The notes under the pieces: generated by a model
The model's database searches: none
Told to the model about the DNA's origin: nothing
What the model saw: only the letters and a program-made list of their open reading frames with translations
Assembly (NCBI RefSeq): GCF_036320965.1
Contig: NC_092249.1
Coordinates: forward strand, 11,667,447 to 11,731,446
Source of the DNA: Panulirus ornatus
Lineage: Eukaryota > Arthropoda > Malacostraca > Decapoda > Palinuridae
Length of the DNA: 64,000 nucleotides
Reading direction: 5' to 3'
In this document: positions 34,801-54,423 of the stretch, one piece after another
Position numbering within the stretch: the first letter of the stretch is position 1
Layout: each line of letters starts with the position of its first letter
Program-made: the position numbers and the translations under genes

Positions 34801-34911
34801 CTTTCGGTTTTACCCATATCAATCTAGATTTTACTTTCTTACACTATCACATACTCCCACCACTCCTGTTTCAAGAGTAGTGCTACTCCTTTCTTTGCTT
34901 TTGTCCTTTCC
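31856..34911 (-). mobile_element. RTE-like LINE copy 9 (old, long-3'UTR type)
   Basis: This older copy lies tail to tail with copy 8. The 3' UTR at about 31860-32110 includes the GAGGTAGCACTAGGAAAAG module. RT spans about 32115-33800 with several frameshifts, followed by linker and endonuclease to about 34911. Substitution density is visibly higher than in copies 3-8. The longest open pieces are 32115-32993 (RT C-terminal half) and 33559-34308 (linker and RT N-terminus). Confidence 0.85.
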
Positions 34912-35187
34912 AGTATATTTATTGTTGATAAGATTTGTAAACAGTTTACCTTCTTGTCCACATAATAAGGTTATGATACGCTCGTTGCCTGTCTTGGACA
35001 ATCACATGTTTACTAAATGGCGTCCTAGCTTCGTCTCTTCGATGTATATCAATTGACTTTTATTTCTCTTTTGTGTCTCCCCTGATGATGTGATTATTGC
35101 ATGAAAGTGCACTTGGGAACTTATCGTGTTTCATTTTCCCCGTGGACTCATAGGAATATCTTGATCACGCGCAAAATTGTGATCCTT

Positions 35188-35190
<3 letters not shown>
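34912..35190 (+). other. Unassigned segment with hammerhead-like core
   Basis: This is non-RTE sequence between LINE pieces, ending in (TA)n. It contains CTGATGA at 35082-35088 and GAAA at 35103-35106, flanked by complementary TCCC (35078-35081) and GGGA (35115-35118). A self-complementary AGTGCACT lies at 35106-35113. The order matches a hammerhead ribozyme core with a very short stem III, but stem II is weak. Hammerhead motifs are known in Penelope-like elements, and membership of that class is only inferred here. Confidence 0.35.

Positions 35191-35265
<75 letters not shown>
35191..35265. repeat. (TA)n microsatellite
   Basis: About 75 bp of TA between the hammerhead-like segment and an RTE tail. 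Confidence 0.9.
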
Positions 35266-36667
<1,402 letters not shown>

Positions 36668-39198
36668 ACATATACATACACAGACATATGCATATATACA
36701 CTTGTACATATCCATACTTGTTGCCTTCATCCATTCTCGTCGCCACCCCGTCACATGAAAAAAAAACAGCACCCCCCACCCGCCCCACGCGAACGAGGTA
36801 GCGCTAGGAAAAGACAACCAAGGCCACATTCGTTCACTCTCAGTCTCTGTCATGTATAATGCACCGAAACCAAAGCTCCCTTTCCACATCCACGCCCCAC
36901 AAAACCTTCCATGATTTACCCCAGACGCTTCACATGCCCTGGTTCAATCCATTGACGGCACGTCGACCCCGGTATACCACATCGTTCCAATTCACTCTGT
37001 TCCTTGCACGCCTTTCACCCTCCTGCATGTTCAGGTCCCGATCACTCAAAACCTTTTTCACTCCATCTTTCCACTTCCAATTTGGTCTCCCAATTCTTCT
37101 CGTTCCCTCCACCTCTGACACATATATCCTCTTTGTCAATCTCTCCTCGCTCATTCTCTCCATATGACTAAATCATTTCAATACTCCCTCTTCTGCTCTC
37201 TCAACCACACTCTTTTTATTACCACACATCTCTCTTACCCTTTCATTACTTACTCGATCAAACCACCTCACACCACATATTGTCCTCAAACATTTCCTTT
37301 CCAACACATCCAGCCTCCTCGGCACAACCCTAACTGTAGACCATGCCTCGCAACCATATAATATTTTTGGAACCACTATTCCTTCAAACATACCTATTTT
37401 TGCTCTCCAAGATAACGTTCTCGCCTTCCACACATTCTTCAACACTTCCAGAACCTTCGCCCTCTCCCCCACCCTGTATTCACTTCCGCTTCCATGGTTC
37501 CATCCGCTGCCAAATTCACTCCCAGATATCTAAAACACTTCACTTCCTCCAGTTTTTCTCCATTCAATTAACTTGACCCTCAACCCTACCGAAATTAATT
37601 ACCTTGCTCTTATTCACATTTACTCTCAGCTTTCTCCTTTCACAAACTTTACCAAACTCAGTCACCAACTTCTGCAGTTTCTCACACGAATCAGCCACCA
37701 GCGCTGTATCATCAGCGAACAACAACCGACTCCTTCCCAAGCCCTCTCATCCACAACAGACTGTATACTTGCCCCTCTCTCCAAAACTCTTGCATTCACC
37801 TCCCTAACAATCCCATCCATAAACAAATTAAACAACCATGGAGACATCACACACCCCTGCCGCAAACTGACATTCACTGGGAACCAGTCACTTTCCTCTC
37901 TTCCTACTCATACACATGCCTTACATCCTTCATAAAAACTTTTCACTGCCTCTAGCAAGTTACCTCTCACACAACATATTCTTAATACCTTCCACAGAGC
38001 ATCTCTATCATATGCCTTTTCCAGATCCATGAATGCTACATATAAATCCATCTGTTTTTCTAAGTATTTCTCACATACATTCTTCAAAGCAAACACCTGA
38101 TTCACCCATCCTCTACCACTTCTGAAACCACACTGCTCTTCCTCAATCTGATGCTCTGTACATGCCTTCTCTCTTTCAATCAATACCCTCCCATGTAATT
38201 CTCCATGAATACTCAAAAAACTTATGCCTCTGTAATTTGAAGTCACCTTTAACCCCTTTGCCTTTGTACGGTGGCACTATGCATGCATTCCGCCAATCCT
38301 CAGGCACCTCACCATGATCCATACATACACTGAATATCCTCACCAACCAGTCAACAACACAGTCACCCCCTTTTTTAATGAATTCCACTGCAATACCATC
38401 CAAACCTGCCACCTTTCCGTCTTTCTTCTTCCGCAAAGCTCTCAATACCTCTTCCCTGTTCACCAAACCATTCTGTTTGACCCTTTCAATTCACACACCA
38501 CCCCAACCATAACACCTTATATCTGCCACTCTATCATCAAACACATTCAACAAACCTTCAAAATATTCACTCCATCTTCTCACTTTGTCACTACTCCCCA
38601 TTTGTCCCCATAACCAATGTTCCCATTTGTTCTCTTGTCGTACGCAGTATATTTACCTCCTTCCAAAAAATCTTTTTATTCTCCATAAATTTTAACGATA
38701 CTCACCCCAACTCTCATTTGCCCTATTTTTCACCTATTGGACATTTCTCTTGACTTTCTGTCTCTTTGTTTTATACATCTCCCACTCATTTGGACTATTT
38801 CCATGCAAAAATCGTCCAAATACCTTTCTCTTCTCTCTCACTAACAATCTTACTTCTTCATCCCACCACTCACTACCCATTCTAATCTGCCCACCTCCTA
38901 CTTTTCTCATGCCACAAGCATCTTTTGCGCAAGCCATCACTGCTTCCCTAAATACATCACATTCCTCCCCCACTCCCCTTACGTCTTTTGTTCTCGCCTT
39001 TTTCCACTCTCTACTCAGTCTCTCCTGGTACTTCCTCACTTCCTCACTTACTCTCATCACTCTCTTCACCCCAACATTCTCTCTTTTTTTTCTGAAAACC
39101 TCTACAAATCTTCACCTTCACCTCCACAAGATAATGATCAGACATCCCTCCAGTTGCAGCTCTCAGCACATTGACATCCAAAAGTCTCTCTTTTGCGC
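36668..39198 (-). mobile_element. RTE-like LINE copy 11 (old, long-3'UTR type)
   Basis: Begins with the CATATACATACACAGACATA stretch of the long 3' UTR, then GAGGTAGCGCTAGGAAAAG near 36796, RT from about 36910 to 38470, and linker and endonuclease remnants to 39198 (complement of CGCGCAAAAGAGAGACTT). Frameshifts are numerous. It meets copy 12 head to head at 39198/39199 with no spacer. Confidence 0.8.
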
Positions 39199-43893
<4,695 letters not shown>

Positions 43894-44110
43894 GCAGTTG
43901 AATTTTTTGGGAAAGGTGACTGTGAACATGTTGTTTTGTTAGTTATGATTTTTAATGTATGTATAGCTTCAGTTGAGGCACCTCAAGACTTGAAGAATGA
44001 TTCTATAGTACCACTGTATAAAGGATATGAAGATAGAAGTGAATGTTTAAATTAGAGATATACAAGTCAGCCGAGTACACCTGGAAAGTTGTATCAGATG
44101 TGGCATGTTG
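43894..44110 (+). pseudogene. RTE RT fragment, plus orientation
   Basis: Translation gives VEFFGKGDCEHVVLLVMIFN, then APQDLKNDSIVPLYKGYEDR, SECLN and, after a stop, PSTPGKLY. This matches VEFIKKGGD to SIPGKLYG of the major family at low identity. It abuts the 5' end of copy 13 head to head. Confidence 0.65.
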
Positions 44111-45339
44111 TTTCATTGGGGAGATGACGTATTCAAAGAATGAGAAAACTACATCTGTTCCTGGTACTACCACAATATGGGGACAAGTATAAAAAGAATA
44201 ATATTAAAGTTATTCAAAACCTTTTTTTTGCAAGAGAAAATACAGAACATAACCTCTCTTCTTATCTCAAGGTTAAGTTAGCCACACCTTTTCCTTCTAC
44301 TCAGCCAACACAAACGTAGTTCCATTACTTTGTGTATTTACTTTTCTAAGCCAATTTACGGGTTCGTCCTTCTTTTGCATGATGGATTTTTCTAGACTCG
44401 CTTAACTTACTGTAAAGGTTAAGGCCAACATATTCTAAGTATAATATCACCTAATCCCACTCGTTGACACAGGCTTTTTTTTTCAAGTCACACCAAAGCC
44501 AATATCAGGATCATAAATAAAACATTATAAAAAACTTAATATTTAATGAGAAATAAAACCTCAAATTTACATAATGTACAGATCATTTATATTTCCATTA
44601 AATTTGTGCTTATAAATTCTTTATAATGATAATCAAAACATAACCATTATGAAAATGGTTCTGCATCAAAACATTACTAACACACACAAATAAAAATCTA
44701 TACTGACATGGCCGATTCATTTGAACCTTAGCAGTCTGAAAACTAAAGTCTCCTACGCCACTCACTGACCTCTCAGCCTCCTAGATTTAATTTATTGCAA
44801 CTTGGAGAGGCACAAGACCGCTGCTGGAGCACTACTCATCTTCAATTTGGTAGACAGCAGTCGACCACAGACTATGGAGGATTCTGGTATTGAGAGCCAG
44901 AATTCCTGACCAGGCTTTTAAGGGAGACACATCAAGCTCACTCCTAAACTGCAGTTTACCACAGGGCACCAAGATGGGGCTGCCCTACCTGATCGACCTT
45001 ATCAATTATTAAATAAAAGGTGTATTCATGCTGCTAATGATAAAACTGTAAAGACATTAAAAGGAAATTGACAAAACCATTACTGTATGTAAAAATATAT
45101 ATAAATCAAAGGTGGAAAAGCTGTTTAAGTGATACAAAATCAGCATGTGAAGGCATTAGCCTAATGGCTGGAATGAGGAATTGTTTATGGTATACATAAT
45201 GATAATGATTTTTTTAACGATCTCAATGTTTTTTTTTATTTAAGATTTAATGAAATTCAATCTTCTAATGAATGCATAAGTAATTGTAACGCATCAATAC
45301 ATGAATGTTCAACATACTGTTACTTTAAAGGATGAGGAA
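44111..45339. other. Unassigned AT-rich DNA
   Basis: No gene or element recognised. A 50-codon open stretch lies on the minus strand at 44832-44984 but has no recognisable motif. Confidence 0.5.
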
Positions 45340-47095
45340 CATACAAGGTTTGCAGTTTAATAAGACTGGTAAGGCTGCTGGCCAAGACAGAATTAATGGA
45401 CATATTTTGAAGCTGTTTGAAGAACCATTGACATCTATCTTATGCAAGATCTTTCAAATCTTTGAATAATGTTCGTATACCAACATATGGAAAGCATCGA
45501 AATTGATACCAATACCTAAGAAATCTCCGCCTACTTGTAAAAATGATTGTCAACTGGTTGCTCTAACTTCAATTACAATGAAATATGTAAAGAAAATCAA
45601 GAAAATTAGACTTTGCCAACAGGTCCAACATCTTACCGATCACTTTCAGTTCCCTTTTATGCAAAATCAAAGTGTAGAAGATGGAATTCTGTCCTTTATT
45701 GATTAAATACTTGAGCATATGGACAAATCTAATGCTACCAATATAAAACATTTGGTAAAGATACTTTTTGTAATTTTTCTAGTGCGTTTAACACCATTCA
45801 GCCTCATGAAATGATGCAAAAAGAGAATGACATGAATTTATACTCTAACGTAATTCTCTGGATTAATTCTTTCCTTACAGGAAGGTCACAGTATCTTAAA
45901 TATCTTAATGAAAAATCAGATAATTATAATACTGGTTGACAACAGGGCCGTGGCCACCTGTATTGTTCATCCTCTGCACTTGTGACTTGCTGTTGTGATG
46001 CCAACTGTTAGCTTCTACAATGTGCAGATGATGCAGCTCTAAAAGAGTCAACATACTAATGATGATGATATGCATCAAATGCAAGTAGAACATTTTAGGT
46101 TATGGTGTAATGATACTGACCTTGAACTTAATGTTCAGAAAACAAAAGAAATACTCATAAATCATAGTACCTTACCAGTTGCTCAGGTACCCTTATATAA
46201 ACATTAGTGGCAAACTTGTAGAATCTGTGAAGGAATATAAATATCTTGATACTATCACTGATAATGACTTTTCTTTCAATAAACTTGTGGAGCCACTGTA
46301 CAAAAAGGTAAATTCTAGAATGTACTTTGTTAAGAAGCTCGGCAACCTTAAAATTGATACTAAAATTATAGATTTATTTTATACAGCTGTTATACAGTTA
46401 GTTATCTCATTATCAGTCACATGTTGGTATGGAAACTGTAATTCACATTCAAAACATAAATTGACAAAGGTTATTAAGAATTGTATTAAATCATGGGTAC
46501 AGAATACCAGTGCACTATTAGAAATAAACAAAAAATTATGATATAAAGCTATAAAGTAATTCAAAGTGACCAAAATCTGGATGGGTAGAGGTCGGCAGTG
46601 AGGTCTTGTGCCCTCTCCTCTCACTAGTGGTACAATGGAGATGAAGCAGTTAACAAAATCAATAAGGCCTATAAAACAGTCAAGCAGGTTTACCTGCTCA
46701 ATCAGATACCGAACAACTATACCATCTTACAGCAAATAGCCAAACAGGCAAATGATGTCAAGAAGGCTGCAAAGGAAAGGGACTGGAAAGGCTTTATTTA
46801 GAGGATCCAACACTGTTAGGATACTTGAGGGTGACTGATAAGTAGGATTAGCTATTTCCATTCTTCCCATCAGACATTTTGTAATCAGAATATTTCACAA
46901 ATCTTCATCTAACCAAACCTAGTCATACTGTCTTGTATAGCATATCACTGTACAGTCTTGCTGTATAATAGACCTACAGTCTGGGGAACATATTGTTCAT
47001 CTCTTCAGTACAGACCTTTTGTCATGAGCTTCGAACTTTATCTTCCTGTAAGCCTGTGACAATGAAAGAACTGAACTGAATTGAATTTACTGAAT
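45340..47095 (+). pseudogene. CR1/L2-like LINE, second copy
   Basis: This decayed non-LTR RT shows TGKAAGQDRINGHILKLF near 45365 and LIPIPKKSPPTCKND from 45505. It continues with HLTDHFQFPFMQNQSVEDG near 45630, SFLTGRSQYLKYL near 45870, CADDAALK near 46021 (catalytic block), DLELNVQKTKEI near 46120, INISGKLVESVKEYKYLD from 46202 and VISLSVTCWYGNC near 46400. The order is that of RT blocks 1 to 7 plus thumb. Several frame breaks make it inactive. The ATGAAAGAACTGAACTGAAT-type run near 47060 is probably the 3' terminal short repeat. Confidence 0.75.
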
Positions 47096-48478
47096 AACAA
47101 ATAACAAAAGCTACCCTCAAGAAGACTCAAATCAACGAAATAACGGAAGGCTAGGTATCAAAAAGCTTTTATAACTGCCAGTTTAACAATAATCACTAAT
47201 GGGTAAATTAGTTTCATTGGTACTCCTGGTTGCTTAAGGTTTGGAAATTTAGTTAATGAGATTTCTATGTTGAGTGAAACTTCTTAACTATCTATGAAAA
47301 AAGCACAAGACAAATTTCATGTAATTACATGATTTGAGACAAAAACCACTGCTAAAACCCCACAGATGACTAAACCTTTGCCATCACCATCAACAACTCT
47401 CCTGCTTCAATGCAATGCCATTTAGCACAACAACAACTACATTCAGGAGCAGACTGTGGCCAACAACATCACCATCAACCACACCAAGACAGATGATGCA
47501 TATCACCTGGTGCAGAAAATAACTTGCCACAGTCATCACATTTAGCCCTGCCATTTTCAAGGTAGCCGGACACTTCAATTGAAACTTCATGGTATCACTG
47601 TCGACAACAGTGTAAACTGCAAGTCATGTCAGCACTGCCCAGACACCAAATCTTCCTCATAATGTCTGCACCATTTCTGCTAGTCGAAATCACATGACAT
47701 CCTGCAATTGAGCTCATAAATGTCCATACCATCTTCATTCAACCCTACCATCTTCATTCAACCCAAGCTTATCTACACCTCCTAAGCCTGGTCCTCTTCC
47801 CTACAATTTATGCAGAGGGACCAGCAAGAAAGTGCAGCAAAGGAAATGTAGAATTACCTGGACCCTTACTTCACCTACCTAAAGGCCTTCATCATGTTGA
47901 ACTTGTCCACACTCTCCAACCAACACTGGCATCTCACACAGCAGATTGGAAATAAACTACTGAAACATCCCAAACAGAGATCTTTCCTTTGATAAAAACA
48001 TCAAGCAATGTGGCACCAGGGAGAACTAAACTCAGTCAGAAGGGAATGGATAATGTACCATGATGATGGCACCATAAAATAAGGAAGCCCTGACTAACCT
48101 ATAGCAATTCTGGCACCTATCAGTTAAGAAGTTATACCAAGTAAAGGGTTTAGTCCTTCCCATACTTCCCTCCTCCCCAAGATCCTATACAGCTCATCTC
48201 TAAATCATGCGCTTTAGCTCAACAACCAACGCACCTCAGTAAATTCTACCCCTACAACTAAACCTACTTTTGCCCAACCCTTCCTTTAAAAAGAGAGGTC
48301 AAGATAAAATACTGGTTTATGAAGCCTGCCTATGACTGGGAGTTTTTGATCTTGGTGTGACATAAATGAGAACTAAAAGATTAGATCTGCAAAACTAGCC
48401 ACTGTTTCTTCATTCCTAATGCTATTGGTAAAGCAGTAACATCATTTTGATTAAAAAAAAAGTTAAGAGGTAAATCTG
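47096..48478 (-). other. Downstream region of RRM2, possible 3' UTR
   Basis: This lies 3' of the RRM2 stop on the minus strand. No canonical AATAAA on the minus strand is visible in the first 1.3 kb, so the transcript end is not placed. At 47475-47560 the minus strand reads KCDDCGKLFSAPGDMHHLSW followed by CG, a possible Cys/His cluster. The frame then breaks, and I cannot name it. Confidence 0.4.
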
Positions 48479-49315
48479 CTAAAAATCAGCATCTAGTGTG
48501 AAATTGCGCTGTTCGGTTGAACTCATTACACCACACTTTTGATATTCTCCAACCCTCTTTTCAAAGAAATTTGTTTTTCCCTCAAGAGATATATTCTCCA
48601 TAAAGTCAAAGGGATTTTCTACCTTGTACAGTTTCTCACATCCCAGCTCAAGGAGAAGACGGTCAGCAACAAATTCTATGTACTGTCGCATTAATACACA
48701 ATTCATGCCAATCAGATTCACTGGCAGAGCATCCGTAAGGAACTCTTGTTCAATTTTTACAGCATCATCGATGATATACTGGATGTGTTTCTGAGAAGGT
48801 TTGTTCACAAGATGCTTAAACATCAGGCATGCAAAGTCTGTGTGTAAACCCTCATCCCTTGAGATAAGCTCATTACTAAAGGTTAGACCTGGCATCAAAC
48901 CACGTTTCTTAAGCCAGAATATTGCAGCAAAAGAACCACTGAAAAAAATACCCTCAACGGCTGCAAAGGCAACAATACGTTCTGAGTATGTAGCAGTGTC
49001 ATGAGCAATCCACCTAAGAGCCCAGTCAGCCTTCTTCTTAACACATGGCAGGGTTTCTATAGCATTAAATAACCTTTGTTGTTCTTCTGAATCTTTAACA
49101 TAAGTGTTGATGAGTAGACTGTACATCTCACTGTGGATATTTTCCATGGCAATCTGGAAACCATAAAAACATCTTGCTTCTGGTACCTGCACCTCTTGAC
49201 AAAACCGTTCTACCAGGTTCTCGTTGACTATTCCATCAGAGGCCGCAAAAAATGCAAGAACATGTGAGATAAAGTGACGTTCCTCATCCTTAAGCTTTTC
49301 CCAGTCTCCGATATC
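48479..49315 (-). CDS. RRM2: Ribonucleoside-diphosphate reductase small subunit, 3'-terminal exon
   Basis: This class Ia R2 subunit forms the diferric-tyrosyl radical cofactor and passes it to R1 for reduction of ribonucleotides to dNTPs. The exon encodes 278 residues, about 70% of a roughly 390-residue R2, starting [20 protein letters not shown]. All six iron ligands are present with normal spacing (exon numbering): Asp27 (AASDG), Glu58 and His61 (MENIHSEMY), Glu121 (AAVEG), Glu155 and His158 (SRDEGLH). The radical tyrosine is Tyr65. The C-terminus FTLDADF is the classical R1-binding tail. A TTTTCTTCATTTCAG acceptor precedes codon GAT, so the exon starts in phase 0; the Met at 49354 is intronic. 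The stop is TAG at 48479-48481. It is intact, the sole clear host gene, and its upstream exons lie outside the window. Choice of RRM2 over a p53R2-type paralogue is inference. Confidence 0.95.
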   Translation of the reverse strand, partial: DIGDWEKLKDEERHFISHVLAFFAASDGIVNENLVERFCQEVQVPEARCFYGFQIAMENIHSEMYSLLINTYVKDSEEQQRLFNAIETLPCVKKKADWALRWIAHDTATYSERIVAFAAVEGIFFSGSFAAIFWLKKRGLMPGLTFSNELISRDEGLHTDFACLMFKHLVNKPSQKHIQYIIDDAVKIEQEFLTDALPVNLIGMNCVLMRQYIEFVADRLLLELGCEKLYKVENPFDFMENISLEGKTNFFEKRVGEYQKCGVMSSTEQRNFTLDADF

Positions 49316-49332
49316 CTGAAATGAAGAAAATT
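49316..49332 (-). promoter_or_regulatory. RRM2: Splice acceptor of RRM2 last exon
   Basis: On the minus strand the intron ends TTTTCTTCATTTCAG, a good pyrimidine tract and AG, immediately before GATATCGG. This rules out a processed retrocopy and sets the exon boundary. Confidence 0.85.
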
Positions 49333-49745
49333 TATTCTGGTTTAACTCAGTCATTCCAGTTATAATACTTCAATTATACCCGTTGAATCCTATGCTTGTA
49401 TATTATGTTGCCTTTCCCTGTATTCAAGGCAGAGATGCATATTAATCTTCCATATGCTGGTATAGGAACAAATACCTCAGTATATTGGATATTTTCATGC
49501 CTTGAAGTCAGAACTTTTATCTTATTAAAGCAAATGGCCACACACACATACCAAGTATTCAAGACTTGCCAACAAACTTAACCACGACAGATTCTTTGAA
49601 CTACTTCAATTACACTGGTCAACAAAGCTTTGTCTGATGCAAAATCAAATTTTAGCTAATGTCATGAATATTACTTCAAAACTGTAGCGTAGCATTTTCC
49701 AACAAATGCAGATTCTTATTCGTGATGTCATTATTTAGTATTCCC
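49333..49745 (-). other. RRM2 intron, unassigned part
   Basis: Intronic sequence upstream of the last exon without recognisable features. The intron appears to continue through the LINE-rich remainder of the window, because no R2 N-terminal exon is visible up to 64000. Confidence 0.6.
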
Positions 49746-49779
49746 ATTATTATTATTATTATTATTCCATTATTATTAT
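49746..49779. repeat. (TTA)n microsatellite
   Basis: About 30 bp of ATT/TTA repeats with one interruption, next to the RTE remnant. Confidence 0.85.
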
Positions 49780-50612
49780 GCCTTCATCCTCTCAATCAAT
49801 ACTCTCCCACATAATTTCCCAATACTAAACAGACTTATGCCTTTGTAGTTTGAACACTCTTCTTTATTCTCTTTGCCTTTGTACAATGGCACTATACATA
49901 CATTCCGCCAATCTGCAGGCACTTCACCACGATCCACACATACACTGAAAATCCTCATCAATCAATCAACAACACAGTCACCCCTTTTTTAATAAATTCC
50001 ACTACAATATCAAAAACCACAGCCTTGCCGGATTTCATCTTCTGCAAAGCTTTCACTACCTCTTCTCTCTTTACCAAACCATTCTCCCTGACCCTCTCAC
50101 TTCGCACACCACCCCGACCAAAACACCCAATATCTGCCACTCTATCATCAAACACGTTCAACAAACCCTCAAAATACTCACTCCTAATTTCATTACTACC
50201 TGTTATTACCTCCCTACTTGCCCTCTTCAAATAACATGTGTATGCTCTTGTCATACACGTTATTTACTCTTTCCAAAACATCTTCCTATTCTTTCTAAAA
50301 TTTAATGATACACTCTCACCCCAACTTTCATTTGCCCTCTTTTTCACCTCTTGCACCTTTCTCTTTACCTTCTGCCACTTTCTTTTATATATCTTTTATA
50401 CATACTTGCACTACTTCCCTGCAAGTATCATCCAAACGCTTCTCTTCTCTCTTTCACAGACAACCTTACTGCTCCATCCCACCACTAACTACCCTTCTAA
50501 TCTGCCCACCTCCTACCTATCTCGTGCCACATGCATCTTTTGTGCAATTCATCACTGGTCCCCTAAATATGTCTTATTCCTCACCCAATCCCATCACGTC
50601 ATGTGCTCTATA
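49780..50612 (-). mobile_element. RTE-like LINE copy 14 (old, internal fragment)
   Basis: Minus-strand translation gives IVPLYKGKENKEECSNYKGI (from 49890 downward), GDCC-like remnants, and from about 50240 RVADIGCFGRGGVRSERVRE then EEVVKALQKMKSGKA. The linker continues to about 50600. Both ends are missing, and indels are frequent. Confidence 0.8.
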
Positions 50613-50850
50613 TTACATACAAATTCACCATTTACCGCATTAGCGAGGTAACACTAACATCAGAGGACTGAACCTTAGAGGGAATATCCTCACCTTGTCC
50701 CCTTCTATGTTTCTTTTTTTTGAAAAGTAAAAGACAGGAGGGGAGGATTTACAGCCACCCGCTCTGTCCCCCTTTAGTCGCCTAGTCGCCTTCTAACACA
50801 TGCAGGGAACACATAGGAAGTATTCGTTCTCCCCTATCACCTGGGAAGTT
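50613..50850 (-). mobile_element. SINE-like element, copy B5 (diverged)
   Basis: It has GCATTAGCGAGGTAACACTA, ACAGAGGACT-like and AGGGGAGGATTTACAGCC landmarks, then TAGTCGCC twice in tandem near 50776 and a TATCACCTGGGAA end. It is older than B1-B4. The TAGTCGCC duplication is private. Confidence 0.75.
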
Positions 50851-50864
50851 GCTATATATATATT

Positions 50865-51127
50865 TCTTTTTCTTTCTTTCATACTATTCGCAATTTCCCG
50901 TGTCAGCGTGATAGCATTAAGAACAGTGGACTGGGCCTTTGAAGTAATAATCTCACTTGTCCCCCTTCTCTGTTCCTTCTTTTGGAAAATTAAAAAAGAA
51001 AAAAAAGAAAAAAGAGAGAGAGAGAGAGGGGAGGATCTCCAGCCACGCGCTCCCTCGCCTTTTAGTCGTCTTCTACGACACGCAGGAAATACATGGGTAG
51101 TATTCTTTCTCCCCTATCCCTAGGGAT
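50865..51127 (-). mobile_element. SINE-like element, copy B6
   Basis: ACTATTCGCAATTTCCCG at the tail end, GAACAGTGGACTGGGCC, an internal AAAAAGAAAA run with a GA expansion near 51018, TAGTCGTCTTCTACGACACG and TATCCCTAGGGATG at the other end. It is full length and moderately diverged. Confidence 0.8.
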
Positions 51128-53240
<2,113 letters not shown>

Positions 53241-54350
53241 TAAATGTGTGTGGATGTAACCAAGATGTGAAAAAAGGAGAGATAGGTAGTATGTTTGAGG
53301 AAAGGAACCTGGATGTTTTGGCTCTGAGTGAAACGAAGCTCAAGGGTAAAGGGGAAGAGTGGTTTGGAAATGTCTGGGGAGTGAAGTCAGGGGTTAGTGA
53401 GAGGACAAGAGCAAGGGAAGGAGTAGCAATACTCCTGAAACAGGAGTTGTGGGAGTATGTGATAGAATGTAAGAAAGTAAATTCTCGATTAATATGGGTA
53501 AAATTGAAAGTTGATGGAGAGAGGTGGGTGATTATTGGTGCATATACACCTGGGCATGAGAAGAAAGATCATGAGAGGCAAGTGTTTTGGGAGCAGCTAA
53601 ATGAGTGTGTTAGCGGTTTTGATGCACGAGACCGGGTTATAGTGATGGGTGATTTGAATGCAAAGGTGAGTAATGTGGCAGTTGAGGGAATAATTGGTAT
53701 GCATGGGGTGTTCAGTGTTGTAAATAGAAATGGTGAAGAGCTTGTAGATTTATGTGCTGAAAAAGGACTGATGATTGGGAATACCTGGTTTAAAAAGCGA
53801 GATATACATAAGTATACTTATGTAAGTAGGAGAGATGGCCAGAGAGCGTTATTGGATTACGTGTTAATTGACAGGCGTGCGAAAGAGAGACTTTTGGATG
53901 TTAATGTGCTGAGAGGTGCAACTGGAGGGATGTCTGATCATTATCTTGTGGAGGCTAAGGTGAAGATTAGTATGGGTTTTCAGAAAAGAGGAGTGAATGT
54001 TGGGGTGAAGAAGGTGGTGAGAGTAGGTGAGCTTGGGAAGGAGACCTGTGTGGGGAAGTACCAGGAGAGACTGTGTACAGAATGGAAAAAGGTGAGAACA
54101 ATGGAAGTAAGGGGAGTGGGGGAGGAATGGGATGTATTTAGGGAATCAGTGATGGATTGCGCAAAAGATGCTTGTGGCATGAGAAGAGTGGGAGGTGGGC
54201 TGTTTAGAAAGGGTAGTGAGTGGTGGGATGAAGAAGTAAGAGTATTAGAGAAGAGAGAGGCATTTGGACGATTTTTGCAGGGAAAAAATGCAATTGAGTG
54301 GGAGAAGTATAAAAGAAAGAGACAGGAGGTCAAGAGAAAGGTGCAAGAGG

Positions 54351-54354
<4 letters not shown>
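53241..54354 (+). mobile_element. RTE-like LINE copy 15, inverted 5' segment
   Basis: Covers CTAAATGTGTGTGGATG at the endonuclease start to GTGCAAGAGGTGAA in the linker. That end overlaps the 5' edge of the minus-strand segment by about 15 nt (GGTGCAAGAGGTGAA). This arrangement is that predicted for twin-primed LINE insertions. It ends in a TA tract. Confidence 0.85.
53241..54354 (+). CDS. RTE endonuclease domain, open frame
   Basis: Open across the APE-type endonuclease: LNVCGCNQDVKKGEIGSMFE, DVLALSETKLKGKG (catalytic Glu), [47 protein letters not shown] (catalytic Asp/Asn), [31 protein letters not shown] and [13 protein letters not shown] (catalytic Asp/His). It then runs into the basic linker. 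The domain would nick target DNA to prime reverse transcription. The frame reads on through the TA tract as a Tyr-Ile repeat, which is an artefact of that tract. Confidence 0.8.

Positions 54355-54418
<64 letters not shown>
54355..54418. repeat. (TA)n microsatellite
   Basis: About 62 bp of TA joining the outer end of the inverted segment to copy 16. Confidence 0.9.

Positions 54419-54423
<5 letters not shown>

Noticed and set aside
44832..44984. 50-codon minus-strand open stretch ending IEDE
   Set aside because: It has no recognisable motif, lacks a convincing splice acceptor (AG after a purine-rich run) and its length is possible by chance.
49316..49354. Met at 49354 as the start of the RRM2 coding region
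   Set aside because: The 13 codons before DIGDW do not resemble R2, while a good splice acceptor ends at 49316. This is intron read-through.
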